Positions 47,988 to 56,133 of a DNA stretch of 64,000 nucleotides are shown piece by piece. Each line of letters starts with the position of its first letter. Position 1 is the first letter of the stretch. The stretch is from contig CAVTPZ010000013.1 of the NCBI GenBank assembly GCA_963736685.1, positions 62,001 to 126,000 of the forward strand, in the 5' to 3' direction. The DNA comes from DASUPK01 sp963736685. GTDB lineage: Bacteria; Actinomycetota; Thermoleophilia; Solirubrobacterales; 70-9. The position numbers and the translations under genes were made by a program. The notes beneath the pieces were generated by a model. It searched no databases. It saw only the letters and a program-made list of their open reading frames with translations, and was not told the DNA's origin.

Positions 47988-48521
47988 ATGCACCCCGACC
48001 TCGATCGATGGCTTCCCAATCCACAGGTGCGCACCCGCCACCGCCTCTCTGCCGAAGCCGACGCCGGCCGGCTGTGGCATGCGGCAGAGACGGTCCGGCT
48101 CCGGGACGCCCCCACCCTGGGGCGAGCGGTGCGCTGGCGGATTCCGGGCACATCGCCGGATCTCGCCTTCCGGGATCTGATCCGGCAGTACCCGTTCGCC
48201 GTGATCGACGAGGGGGATGGTTGGTCGGTTTCAGGGATGTGTGGGCGAATCTGGACGCTTCGGCGGGACTACCCTCGGATCGAAGGAGCGGACGACTTCC
48301 TGGCCTGGGACCAGCGCGGCACGGTCAGGGTCCTTCTGGCTCACTGGATCGAGGCGGAGGGCCCAGAGCGAAACGCCCTGGTGAGCGAGGCGCGGGTCAA
48401 GCCGGTCAACGGCCAGGCCGGCCTTCGCCTCCGGGCGCTATGGGCAGTGGTCGGGCATCTCGAGCGCCTCATCGGCGGCGAGGTTCTGCGCGTTGCGGTC
48501 CGCCGCGCCGCGCAGGCGTGA
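47988..48521 (+). CDS. Conserved hypothetical protein, possibly START-like
   Basis: A 177-residue protein: 'HPDLDRWLPNPQVRTRHRLSAEADAGRLWHAAETVRLRDAPTLGR', later 'VIDEGDGWSVSGMCGRIWTLRRDYPRIEGADDF' and 'LWAVVGHLERLIGGEVLRVAVRRA'. The order (ligand-cavity strand, loop, long C-terminal helix) suggests a START/SRPBCC fold, as does 'ETVRLRDAPTLGRAVRWRIPG', but no named family is certain. GGGAGA precedes the ATG. Divergent from the DtxR-type regulator, so it may be in its regulon. Confidence 0.65.
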   Translation: MHPDLDRWLPNPQVRTRHRLSAEADAGRLWHAAETVRLRDAPTLGRAVRWRIPGTSPDLAFRDLIRQYPFAVIDEGDGWSVSGMCGRIWTLRRDYPRIEGADDFLAWDQRGTVRVLLAHWIEAEGPERNALVSEARVKPVNGQAGLRLRALWAVVGHLERLIGGEVLRVAVRRAAQA

Positions 48522-48529
48522 GATCGGCG

Positions 48530-48871
48530 CTAGGAGCGGCTTCTCCGCTTCTCGAGCGACCGCCGCAGGGCCTCGAGCCGGTCGTCCCACTCGGCGCTCA
48601 CCATCTGGATCCAGTGGGCCGCATCGTCGAGCGGCTGGGGCCGGAGCTTGTAGTGGGTCTCCCGGCCGATGCGCGAGGCGCTGACGAGCTCGGCGCCGTG
48701 CAGCGCGGCGAGGTGCTTGGAAACGGCCTGCCTCGTGATCGGCAACTGCGAAGCGAGGCCGCTTGCCGTCACCGTCCCGCCGCGCGCCAGGGTCTCCACC
48801 ACCCGCCGACGGGTCGGATCGGCGAGCGCGTCGAAGACGGCATCAACCTGTCGGTGCGCGGGCGCCCTCAA
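48530..48871 (-). CDS. ArsR family regulator
   Basis: A 113-residue ArsR-type winged helix: 'VDAVFDALADPTRRRVVETLARGGTVTASGLASQLPITRQAVSKHLAALHGAELV' and 'GRETHYKLRPQPLDDAAHWI'. No metal-binding Cys is present. It overlaps the AHSA1-like gene by 4 bases (ATGA), a classic regulator/START pair. It probably binds the GCAACC-ATTA-GGTTGC dyad at 49329. Confidence 0.92.
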   Translation of the reverse strand: MRAPAHRQVDAVFDALADPTRRRVVETLARGGTVTASGLASQLPITRQAVSKHLAALHGAELVSASRIGRETHYKLRPQPLDDAAHWIQMVSAEWDDRLEALRRSLEKRRSRS

Positions 48872-49302
48872 GCGACGAGTGCGAATCGCAGTGCGTGACG
48901 CAGGGCGGCGAGGCGCGGGTCCCAGCCGCCGGCGGCCATTGAAGTCGGGCCGATCGGGGTCTCGACGACCGTGACGCGGCTGCCGCCGGGCAGGGCCTCG
49001 ATCGTGAACTCCACGAAGCTCTCGCCCTCGCCGGGCCGTGACCAGGTGAAGGCGAACCGCTCGCCCTCCTCCAGGGTCTCCACGGTCCCGGAGCGCTCGT
49101 CGTCTCCGTCGCGAACGGCGATCTCACCGCCCTCGACCGGATCGAGATCAACGTCGGGAGCCATCCACTCCTCGAGGCGATCCTCGTCGGTGAGGGCCTC
49201 CCAGACCTCCTCGGGAGTAGCCTCGACGAGGGTCTCGCGCTCGACCCACGGAGTCTTCTCATCCTGCTGGTCCGGCGTCGCTGTTTCGTCTCGCAACTTC
49301 AC
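48868..49302 (-). CDS. AHSA1-like START-domain (SRPBCC) protein
   Basis: A 144-residue protein: 'VERETLVEATPEEVWEALTDEDRLEEWMAPDVDLDP' and 'RFAFTWSRPGEGESFVEFTIEALPGGSRVTVVETP' are the AHSA1/START motifs. It presumably binds a hydrophobic ligand. First gene of the two-gene unit with the ArsR regulator. The dyad lies 27 bases upstream of its start. Confidence 0.9.
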   Translation of the reverse strand: MKLRDETATPDQQDEKTPWVERETLVEATPEEVWEALTDEDRLEEWMAPDVDLDPVEGGEIAVRDGDDERSGTVETLEEGERFAFTWSRPGEGESFVEFTIEALPGGSRVTVVETPIGPTSMAAGGWDPRLAALRHALRFALVA

Positions 49303-49328
49303 GGTTGCCTTATGCTAGCGTAGCTCAT

Positions 49329-49344
49329 GCAACCATTAGGTTGC
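49329..49344. promoter_or_regulatory. Probable ArsR operator
   Basis: GCAACC-ATTA-GGTTGC is a perfect dyad between the AHSA1/ArsR unit (minus) and the clpP gene (plus). Dyads of the form CAACC-N4-GGTTG are typical for ArsR regulators paired with AHSA1 genes. It could influence clpP as well, since that gene starts 31 bases away. Confidence 0.65.
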
Positions 49345-49374
49345 GTATAACAAATCCGGTCAGGAGGTCTGCGA

Positions 49375-50001
49375 ATGCCGATGGTCCCAACAGTGGTTGA
49401 GCAAAGCGCCAGAGGCGAGCGCGCCTACGACATCTTCTCCCGGCTGCTCAGCGAGCGGGTGATCTTCCTGGGCACCCCCATCGACGACCAGGTCGCCAAT
49501 CTGATCGTCGCGCAGATCATCCACCTCGAGTCCGAGGACCCCGACAAGGAGATCTCGCTCTACATCAACTGCCCGGGCGGGGTCGTCTACTCGGGGATGG
49601 CGATCTACGACGCGATGCAGTTCGTCAAGCCCGACGTGAGGACGATCTGTTACGGCGTGGCGATGTCGATGGGCTCGCTGCTGCTGACCGGCGGGGCAGA
49701 GGGCAAGCGGATGGCCCTGCCGAATTCGAGGATCCTGATCCACCAGCCGAGCGGCGGCTTCGAGGGTGTCGCGGCCGACATCGAGATCCATGCCAAGGAG
49801 ACGCTCGACCTCCGCAACCGGCTCGACGAGATCTACGCGAAGCACACCGGCCAATCGAAGGAGCAGGTCCACGAGGACATGGAGCGCGATCGCTACTTCA
49901 AGGCGGACGAGGCCGCGGAGTACGGGCTGATCGACGGAGTGATCTCCCAGCGCGAGATCGAGCAGCGCAGGACCGGCTTCTCGGCGAACGGCGGCAGCTA
50001 A
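49375..50001 (+). CDS. clpP: ATP-dependent Clp protease proteolytic subunit
   Basis: A 208-residue ClpP with the full triad: Ser98 ('GVAMSMGSLL'), His123 ('ILIHQPSGG') and Asp172 ('ERDRYFKADEA'). 'IFLGTPIDDQVANLIVAQIIHLE' and 'YINCPGGVVYSGMAIYDAM' are standard. AGGAGG (49362-49367) precedes ATG 49375. It stands alone, without a second clpP, tig or clpX beside it, so it may be an extra copy. Convergent with the next gene by 4 bases. Confidence 0.95.
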   Translation: MPMVPTVVEQSARGERAYDIFSRLLSERVIFLGTPIDDQVANLIVAQIIHLESEDPDKEISLYINCPGGVVYSGMAIYDAMQFVKPDVRTICYGVAMSMGSLLLTGGAEGKRMALPNSRILIHQPSGGFEGVAADIEIHAKETLDLRNRLDEIYAKHTGQSKEQVHEDMERDRYFKADEAAEYGLIDGVISQREIEQRRTGFSANGGS

Positions 50002-50444
50002 CCCCTCGCCACCAGCTCTCGCTCCACGTCCTCGAGCACTCGGCGGAACCCGCGAGAGAGCGCGGGCTGCCAGACGAGCTCCTGGGCGCCGCCAATCACA
50101 GGGACAGGCACGCTGAAGCTGGAGCGCCAGTCGATCCTTGTCCCACCCGGATCCGGGCTCAGGGTGATCGAGCCGCCCTCGTGATCGAGCGGGACGTTGA
50201 CCTTGACGATCAGGTAGTCGAGGCGAGCCGGGCGCTCATAGGCCGTGATCTCCTCGTCAAAGGTGATCGGACGGACCTTGATGCGGCGCAGGGCCCCGAC
50301 GCCGTTGGGCGCCGGGTCACCGTCGCGCACCAGCTCCGAGCCGTTGATTCCGCGGAACCTGTCGTAGTTCGCGTGGTCAGCGAGCCGGTCGAAGATCTCC
50401 TCGGCGGGCGCGGGGATGGTGCGGGTGACGTGGACGCTGCGCAT
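49998..50444 (-). CDS. SRPBCC (polyketide-cyclase-like) protein
   Basis: A 148-residue START-fold protein: 'HVTRTIPAPAEEIFDRLADHANYDRFRGI', 'GVGALRRIKVRPITFDEEITAYERPARLDYLIVKVN', 'GGTRIDWRSSFSVPVP', and a C-terminal helix 'FRRVLEDVEREL'. Ligand unknown. Its ATG touches the stop of the HAD gene, so the two form a short leftward operon. Confidence 0.85.
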   Translation of the reverse strand: MRSVHVTRTIPAPAEEIFDRLADHANYDRFRGINGSELVRDGDPAPNGVGALRRIKVRPITFDEEITAYERPARLDYLIVKVNVPLDHEGGSITLSPDPGGTRIDWRSSFSVPVPVIGGAQELVWQPALSRGFRRVLEDVERELVARG

Positions 50445-51256
50445 CAGGCACCCGCCAGCGTAGAGACGACCGCCTCGTAGACGCCATCTCCCATGCGGCC
50501 CTCCGTGACGGTCACGTTCGGACGCCCGCCGATCGCCTCCCGCAGGGCGGGATCGCGCTCCGGCCCGTTGGCGGGAACGAAGAAGCGGCCGACCACTTCG
50601 GCGACAGCCAGGTCCTCGACCGAGTCACCGATCGCAATGCATTCCTCCCGCGCGTAGCCCCGCACCCGCTGGTGATAGGCGACCGCCCGAGCCTTGCTGG
50701 CCGTCTCGGGAAGCAGGTGGTAGGCGTGAGCGGGACCCTCGATGCCGTCCATCGAAGCGAAGATCGCGCCGTTGTCGATCAGCTTCAAGCCGCGGTGGCC
50801 GCGCTCGGCGAGCAGCCGGTTCGCCTCATCGACGTCGACCTTCCCCTTGAACAGCAGCGAGAGCTCGCGCTGCCTGTGCCAGGGGCTGTGCCACTGGAGC
50901 CGGCCCCCGAAGTGCTCGAAGAGCTCGTCGGGAACTCCCCGATCGACCATCGTCTCCGCCAGGGTCCTGCCCCTCTCCACCTCCGCGTCGCCGACGAGCT
51001 CGGTCCGCTCGCCGTCGATGACCACCAGGCAGCCGACCTCGGCGATGTACGAGCGGGAGCCGATCAGCTTCGCGTCCTCCAGCACCGAACCCTCGCGGCG
51101 GCCCGACTTGATCACCACCTCCACGTCCGCGCGATGACAGGCTTCCAGGGCGCGCGCCTGGAGCATCGAGAACTCGCCCTCCGAGTCGCGGAAGAGGGAT
51201 CCCCACCTTCCGAGGAGAGTTCCGTCGAGGTCCGTGTACACGCATCGGAGCGGCAT
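50444..51256 (-). CDS. HAD phosphatase, Cof/mannosyl-phosphoglycerate-phosphatase-like
   Basis: A 270-residue HAD-IIB protein: nucleophile 'CVYTDLDGTLLGRWGSLF', 'VEVVIKSGRR' (motif II), 'GLKLIDNGAIFASM' cap/core return and 'CIAIGDSVEDLAVAEVVGRFFVPAN' (motif IV). The C2B cap fits sugar- or sugar-glycerate phosphatases such as MPGP or GpgP. ATG 51254-51256 is chosen at homology. It is divergent from the dihydropteroate-synthase-like gene over 22 bases. Confidence 0.85.
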   Translation of the reverse strand: MPLRCVYTDLDGTLLGRWGSLFRDSEGEFSMLQARALEACHRADVEVVIKSGRREGSVLEDAKLIGSRSYIAEVGCLVVIDGERTELVGDAEVERGRTLAETMVDRGVPDELFEHFGGRLQWHSPWHRQRELSLLFKGKVDVDEANRLLAERGHRGLKLIDNGAIFASMDGIEGPAHAYHLLPETASKARAVAYHQRVRGYAREECIAIGDSVEDLAVAEVVGRFFVPANGPERDPALREAIGGRPNVTVTEGRMGDGVYEAVVSTLAGA

Positions 51257-51278
51257 CGGCGAACCGTAACCTGAGGCA

Positions 51279-52136
51279 GTGGCTTCGCGATGGCAGCTCT
51301 CCGACCGGGTGCTCGAGCTCGGCTCTCCCCTCGCCGTCGGCATCGTCAACGTCACCGACGATTCGATGTTCGAGGGGGCTCGGAGCGGAACACCGGACCG
51401 GGCCGTCGACGACGGCATGGTGCTGGCGGAGGCCGGATTCGACATGCTCGACGTCGGCGCGGTCGCCGCCCGCAGCGGCCCGCCGGTCTCACCCGGCGAG
51501 GAGGCCGGCCGGCTCACACCCACCATCCGGGGGCTCGCGGAGCACACCGGGCTCCCCATCTCGGCCGACACCTTCTCGCCCGAGGTCGCGCGAGCGGCGC
51601 TGAACGCCGGAGCCGTCGCAATCAACGACATCGGCGGCGGATCGGACGCCATGTTCGACGTCGCCGCTGACACCGGGTGCGGGCTTGTGCTCATGCACAT
51701 CGAGGGGCCTCCGCGTGAGGACCGGCCGACGCCGCGCTACGACGATCCCGTCGACCATCTCTGCCACTGGTTCTCCGACCGTCTCGAGCGCGCCGCCGGA
51801 GCGGGGGTTGCCGAGGAGCAGATCGCCCTCGATCCAGGGCTCGACTTCGATCTCTCGCTCGCCGACGACCTGGCGATCCTGCGCAGGCTCGGCGAGCTGA
51901 GGGAGCTCGGGCGGCCGCTGTACGTGTCGCTCTCCCGCAAGGACTTTCTCGGGGCGCTGTTGGCCGGGTCCTGGGAGAAGCGGCTGGCGGCGGCCGATCG
52001 AGAATGGGCGACAGCCGCGGCGACCGCGCTCGCCGTCGCCCGCGGCGCCGACATCCTCCGCCTGCACGATCCGAGCGCCCGGCAGGCGATGCGGGTAGCC
52101 GCCGCGATCGAGCGACCAGGTGAGCCAGTTGGCTAG
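51279..52136 (+). CDS. Divergent dihydropteroate synthase homologue
   Basis: A 285-residue pterin-binding TIM barrel. Core motifs remain: 'GIVNVTDDSMFE', 'ISADTFSPEVARAALNAGAVAINDIGGG', 'LMHIEGPP', 'LDPGLDFDLSLADDLAILRRLG', 'SRKDFLGALL' and 'ILRLHD'. But loop 2, normally 'DVGGESTRPG', reads 'DVGAVAARSGPPVS', losing the Ser-Thr-Arg that shapes the p-aminobenzoate/sulfonamide site. It is either a folate enzyme with an altered loop or, like mycobacterial FolP2, a paralogue with another role. GTG start. Overlaps the helicase gene by 17 bases. Confidence 0.8.
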   Translation: MASRWQLSDRVLELGSPLAVGIVNVTDDSMFEGARSGTPDRAVDDGMVLAEAGFDMLDVGAVAARSGPPVSPGEEAGRLTPTIRGLAEHTGLPISADTFSPEVARAALNAGAVAINDIGGGSDAMFDVAADTGCGLVLMHIEGPPREDRPTPRYDDPVDHLCHWFSDRLERAAGAGVAEEQIALDPGLDFDLSLADDLAILRRLGELRELGRPLYVSLSRKDFLGALLAGSWEKRLAAADREWATAAATALAVARGADILRLHDPSARQAMRVAAAIERPGEPVG

Positions 52137-54426
52137 CGGCACCGCCGTTGCGGGCGGGGCCTGGGAGCCGGCCCTGGGGCCGGCCCGCGAGGATGGCCGG
52201 CTGGTCGCGGAGTCTGCGGAGCCCGCGACCATGGCCAAGCTCACTGGGCTGCCGGCCGATCTCGATTCCGGGCTGGCCGACGCACTCCACGCGGCGGGCG
52301 TCGAATCGCTCTACTCCCACCAGGCCGCGGCCTACGAAACCGCTCGGCGATCGGACCTGATCCTGACCAGCGGGACCGCGTCCGGGAAGTCACTCTCCTT
52401 CAACCTCCCCGTGCTCGACGGCATCGCGCGGGAGCCGCTGCGCCGCGCCTTCTACCTGTACCCGACCAAGGCCTTGGCCCAGGACCAGGCGCGCAAGCTC
52501 GGCGAGCTGCGCCCGCCGGGGCTGCGGGAGGCGATCTACGACGGCGACACACCGCGCGAGGACCGGCCGGGCATCAGGCGGCGGGCGAATCTCGTCCTGA
52601 CCAACCCCGACATGCTCAACGTCGGCGTCCTCCCCCATCACAAGCGCTGGGGCGACTTCCTCGCCAATCTCGGCTGGGTCGTGGTGGATGAAGCGCACAC
52701 CTACCGCGGCGTCTTCGGGTCCCACGTGGCGAACGTGCTGCGCCGGCTGAGGCGGGTGGCGCGGATCTACGGCGCCGAGCCCCGCTTCATCCTCGCCTCG
52801 GCCACGATCGCCAACCCCGGCGAGCTGGCCGAGCGGCTCACGGGCACGCCCTTCGAGCTGCTCGACGACGACGGCGCGCCCCGCGCCGGCCGCGAGATCG
52901 CGATGTGGAATCCGCCGGTGATCGAGCAGCACACGATGACGCGGCGCTCGCCGGTGTCGGAGGCGTCGGACCTGCTGGTGGAGCTCGTCACGCGCGGTGT
53001 GCGGACGATCTGCTTCATGCGCAGCCGGCGCGGGATCGAGCTGATCAACCGGTTCGCCTCGGATGAGCTGACGAGGAGGGGCCAGGGTCCCCTCGCCGAA
53101 CGCATCGCCCCCTACCGGGCGGGCTACACGCCGCAGCAGCGCCGCGAGATCGAGGCGAAGCTGGCGTCGGGCGACCTGCTCGCGGTTGCGGCCACCGATG
53201 CGCTCGAGCTCGGGATCGACGTCGGGGAGCTCGACGCGGCGATCTGCGTCAACTTCCCGGGCACGGTGGCCAGCCTGCGCCAGATGTGGGGCCGCGCCGG
53301 CCGGCGACGCCGCGGGCTCGCTGTCTACGTCGCCGGCGAGGACGCGCTCGATCAATTCTTCTGCCGCCACCCCGACGAGTTCCTCGAGCGGCCCGTCGAG
53401 GCGGCGATCCTCGACCACCGCTCCGAGCAGATCCAGCTCCAGCACCTGCTGGCGGCCGCGTACGAGGCGCCGCTCAGCGAAGTGGACGACGAGATCTTCG
53501 GAGAGGGATGGCGCGAGCGGGCGGAACAACTCGTCACCTCTGGAGAGCTGCGTCGTGGCCGCGGCGAGCGCTACCTGACCCGCACCGGGGACTTCGTGGC
53601 CGGCCGCATCGCGCTGCGCTCCGCCTCGGCGGACAGCGTCGCGGTCGTGGACGCGACCTCGGGAGAGATGCTGGGGAACGTCGAGGCGGAACGCGCCTTC
53701 TCGACCGTCCATCCGGGCGCGATCTACCTCCACCTCGGGCGCTCGTACCAGGTCGCGGAGCTGGACATCGGCTCTCGCCGCGCGATGGTGAAGCCGTTCG
53801 ACGGCGACTACTACACGCAGGTGAAGAAGGAGACCGAGGTCTATGTGGAGGGGATCGAGACGCAGCGCCGGGCGCTCGGCGTGGAGCTCAGCTTCGGCAC
53901 GGTCTCGGTCTCCGAGCAGGTGATCGCCTACCAGCGCAAGCGCCTCGGCGACAACAAGGTGATCGACATCGTCGCCCTCGACCTGCCCGAGCAGGACTTC
54001 GTCACTCAGGCCCTCTGGTACGTGATCGGTGACCGGATGGCCGCCGCGCTCCCCAGCGAGGTGCTGCTCGGCGCGCTGCACGCCTCCGAGCACGGGCAGA
54101 TCGCGGTGCTGCCGCTGATCGCGATGTGCGATCGCTGGGACATCGGCGGCCTCTCCACCAACATCCATCATCAGACGGGCTCTCCGACGATCTTCATCTA
54201 CGACGGGCACCCGGGCGGCGTCGGGATCACCCGGCGGGGCTACGAGGAGTTCGAGCGCCTCGTCGGCGATGCGGACCGGCTGATCGGCGAGTGCCCATGC
54301 GACGACGGCTGTCCCTCGTGCGTGCAGAGCCCCAAATGCGGCAATCTGAACGAGCACCTGCACAAGGGCGGGGCCCTCGAGCTGATGGGGCGGATGCTCC
54401 GTGAGGGGAAGGCGAAGGCCTCGTGA
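52120..54426 (+). CDS. DEAD/DEAH helicase with DUF1998 zinc domain (MrfA-like)
   Basis: A 768-residue SF2 helicase. Motif I is 'SGTASGKSLSFNLPVLDG', II 'VVDEAHTYRGVFGSHVANVLRRLRR', III 'LASATIANP', motif V 'ATDALELGIDVGELDA', VI 'QMWGRAGRRRRG'. The C-terminal DUF1998/MZB part ends with four Cys in 'CPCDDGCPSCVQSPKCGN', the zinc site of MrfA/Hrq1-type repair helicases. In Bacillus, MrfA repairs mitomycin C damage. It overlaps both neighbours on the same strand. No methyltransferase or nuclease partner is adjacent, so a defence role is not indicated. Confidence 0.9.
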   Translation: MSQLASGTAVAGGAWEPALGPAREDGRLVAESAEPATMAKLTGLPADLDSGLADALHAAGVESLYSHQAAAYETARRSDLILTSGTASGKSLSFNLPVLDGIAREPLRRAFYLYPTKALAQDQARKLGELRPPGLREAIYDGDTPREDRPGIRRRANLVLTNPDMLNVGVLPHHKRWGDFLANLGWVVVDEAHTYRGVFGSHVANVLRRLRRVARIYGAEPRFILASATIANPGELAERLTGTPFELLDDDGAPRAGREIAMWNPPVIEQHTMTRRSPVSEASDLLVELVTRGVRTICFMRSRRGIELINRFASDELTRRGQGPLAERIAPYRAGYTPQQRREIEAKLASGDLLAVAATDALELGIDVGELDAAICVNFPGTVASLRQMWGRAGRRRRGLAVYVAGEDALDQFFCRHPDEFLERPVEAAILDHRSEQIQLQHLLAAAYEAPLSEVDDEIFGEGWRERAEQLVTSGELRRGRGERYLTRTGDFVAGRIALRSASADSVAVVDATSGEMLGNVEAERAFSTVHPGAIYLHLGRSYQVAELDIGSRRAMVKPFDGDYYTQVKKETEVYVEGIETQRRALGVELSFGTVSVSEQVIAYQRKRLGDNKVIDIVALDLPEQDFVTQALWYVIGDRMAAALPSEVLLGALHASEHGQIAVLPLIAMCDRWDIGGLSTNIHHQTGSPTIFIYDGHPGGVGITRRGYEEFERLVGDADRLIGECPCDDGCPSCVQSPKCGNLNEHLHKGGALELMGRMLREGKAKAS

Positions 54427-54905
54427 GCGGGCGGCTGCAGATCTCGGTCGTGGGAGGCGCCCAGGGCGAACCGGATCTGCTGAGGGACGCCGAGGCTGTG
54501 GGGCGCGGGATCGCCGAGGCGGGGGCCGTGCTCGTCTGCGGTGGGCGTGGCGGCGTTATGGAGGCCGCCTCGAAGGGGGCTTCGGACGCCGGGGGAACGG
54601 TGGTCGGCGTCCTCCCCACCGTCTCGCGAGAGGACGCGAACCCATACGTCAGCCATGTGGTCGCGACCGGGATCGGCGAGGCCAGGAACCTGGCGGTGGT
54701 CGCCTCGGGCGAAGCCGTCATCGCGGTCGGAGGTGAGTGGGGAACGCTCTCCGAGATCGCCTACGCGCGAAAGCTCGGTCGGCCGGTGGTTGCGATCCGG
54801 AGCTGGCCGCTTCGCAACCAGGCTGGCACGGACCTGGGCATCGTCGAGGTGGAGTCGCCGCAGGAGGCCGTTGCGGTGGCGATATCCGCGGCAGATCAGC
54901 CGTAG
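54423..54905 (+). CDS. LOG-fold protein, TIGR00725 type
   Basis: A 160-residue Rossmann-like protein of the LOG/molybdenum-cofactor-carrier-like group: 'ISVVGGAQGEPDLLRDAEAVGRGIAEAGAVLVCGGRGGVMEAASKGA', 'GTVVGVLP' and 'AVGGEWGTLSEIAYARKLGRPVVAI'. The 'GGxGGVMEA' and 'GGxGTLxE' motifs bind nucleotide phosphate. Members range from cytokinin phosphoribohydrolases to cofactor carriers. GTG start overlapping the helicase stop. The end overlaps the convergent gene by 10 bases. Confidence 0.85.
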   Translation: MSGRLQISVVGGAQGEPDLLRDAEAVGRGIAEAGAVLVCGGRGGVMEAASKGASDAGGTVVGVLPTVSREDANPYVSHVVATGIGEARNLAVVASGEAVIAVGGEWGTLSEIAYARKLGRPVVAIRSWPLRNQAGTDLGIVEVESPQEAVAVAISAADQP

Positions 54906-55900
54906 CGGGCGAGCAGCGCGAGAACCGCAAAGGCGTGCGACCAGGCGAGTGGAGTCGTCGACGTGGGTGCCCCGGTACGCGCGTCCACACGCTCAGGCAG
55001 GGTCCCATTCGGCGTCTCGGCGCGGTGCAGTTCGCTCAGGAGCCGGTCGGCGGCCCTGGTCTCGCCGAGCTGCACCAGCGCCCACGCCGACCAGGCCGTG
55101 GGGGCGGTCCAGACCTCGCCCGGCGTCCAACCCTCGATCGGGGGGATGCCGTAGGGGGTCGATTCGCGGGTGATCTCGAGCAGGGTTGCCTTCACAGCTC
55201 CACGGAGACCCCGGCTGGGGAAGGCGGTGACCGCCCAGGCCGCCGCTGAGTCCAGTTCGCTGGTCCCCGCCTCCCGGACGAGGCCGCGCGGCGTGAGGAA
55301 GCGGGCCTCGATCTCGGTGGCCGAAATGCCCGATGCGATCGCGTTCCCGAGCAGATCGCCGGTGACGTTCTCCCCGTAGTCCTGGCGATCGCTCCAGGCA
55401 GCTCGACCGTCCTGATCTGAGCTGCTCCTGTCAGCCCCAATCAGGACAGTCCGGGCGGCTGCATCGATCCAGCCCTGTCCATCCCCAGCCGCAGGTCGCC
55501 CGGGCACCCGGTCGCCATCCGGATAGAACCGAGCGGCGTCGTTCACGTCGAGACCCTCGAGAAAGCGCACCACCCGCCGCGCCTCCGGCCGCAGGCCGGC
55601 AGCCTCCAGCGCCATAGCCCCGGTAGCGGCGTCTCGCGGCCAGACGTAGTCCCAGCCGTCCCGGTCGCCGGCGATCATCGCGCCCGTCTTCGGATCGGTC
55701 AGGGCGAGTAGCACCTGCACAGAACGGCGATACAGCCGACGAGCCCAGGGAGGCGCCGTTGGGCCGAGGGGGGCCAGCCGCTGCGGCACCGCCGCCGATG
55801 GAAGAGCGATGGAGAGGGGCACGGGCTGCTGCTCCGTGGCTCCCGATACCGAGACAGCGATGAGGACCGTTGCGGCGGCCGCGACGATGCTCCTGATCAC
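54896..55900 (-). CDS. Secreted GH15/glucoamylase-like (six-hairpin) protein
   Basis: A 334-residue exported protein. Signal peptide 'SIVAAAATVLIAVSVSGA'. The six-hairpin glycosidase core has 'SVQVLLALTDPKTGAMIAG' and 'WDYVWPRDAATGAMALEAAGL', the GH15 substrate motif, and 'TPLAWSHAFAVLALLARYG' at the end. The chain is short for GH15 and the usual catalytic Glu motifs were not found with confidence. It may be a trimmed or diverged member acting on alpha-glucans or another surface glycan. Confidence 0.75.
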   Translation of the reverse strand: MIRSIVAAAATVLIAVSVSGATEQQPVPLSIALPSAAVPQRLAPLGPTAPPWARRLYRRSVQVLLALTDPKTGAMIAGDRDGWDYVWPRDAATGAMALEAAGLRPEARRVVRFLEGLDVNDAARFYPDGDRVPGRPAAGDGQGWIDAAARTVLIGADRSSSDQDGRAAWSDRQDYGENVTGDLLGNAIASGISATEIEARFLTPRGLVREAGTSELDSAAAWAVTAFPSRGLRGAVKATLLEITRESTPYGIPPIEGWTPGEVWTAPTAWSAWALVQLGETRAADRLLSELHRAETPNGTLPERVDARTGAPTSTTPLAWSHAFAVLALLARYG

Positions 55901-55928
55901 ACCCCGGACGCTAGCCTGTGCGCCCTCC

Positions 55929-56001
55929 GGCGAGGTAGCTCAGTTGGTAGAGCACACGACTGAAAATCGTGGTGTCGCCAGTTCGATTCTGGCCCTCGCC
56001 A
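55929..56001 (+). tRNA. tRNA-Phe (GAA)
   Basis: A canonical cloverleaf: acceptor GGCGAGG/CCTCGCC, D arm GCTC-AGTTGGTAGA-GC, anticodon stem CACGA/TCGTG with loop CTGAAAA (anticodon GAA at 55962-55964), and T arm GCCAG-TTCGATT-CTGGC. Discriminator A. CCA is not encoded. A useful contrast with the abnormal tRNA at 11419. Confidence 0.97.
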
Positions 56002-56133
56002 TCAGAGATCGTCAACTTGCAGGCGTTTCGCTCCTGGGTCGCGATTCCGCTTTTTAGGACAGTCCGTTAGTGTCCGGCGAGCGCTGAGGGACGAGCGCGC
56101 CTGAGGGGGACAGAGAGAGGAGAGGTGCTCGGC

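Noticed and set aside
52390..54363. A minus-strand frame opposite the helicase.
   Set aside because: The plus strand has all SF2 motifs; the minus translation is Arg/Val/Glu-biased shadow sequence.
52120..54426. Defence system of the DISARM type, because of DUF1998 and helicase motifs.
   Set aside because: No DrmA-C partners, methyltransferase or phospholipase-D protein lies nearby; the architecture fits MrfA-like repair helicases.
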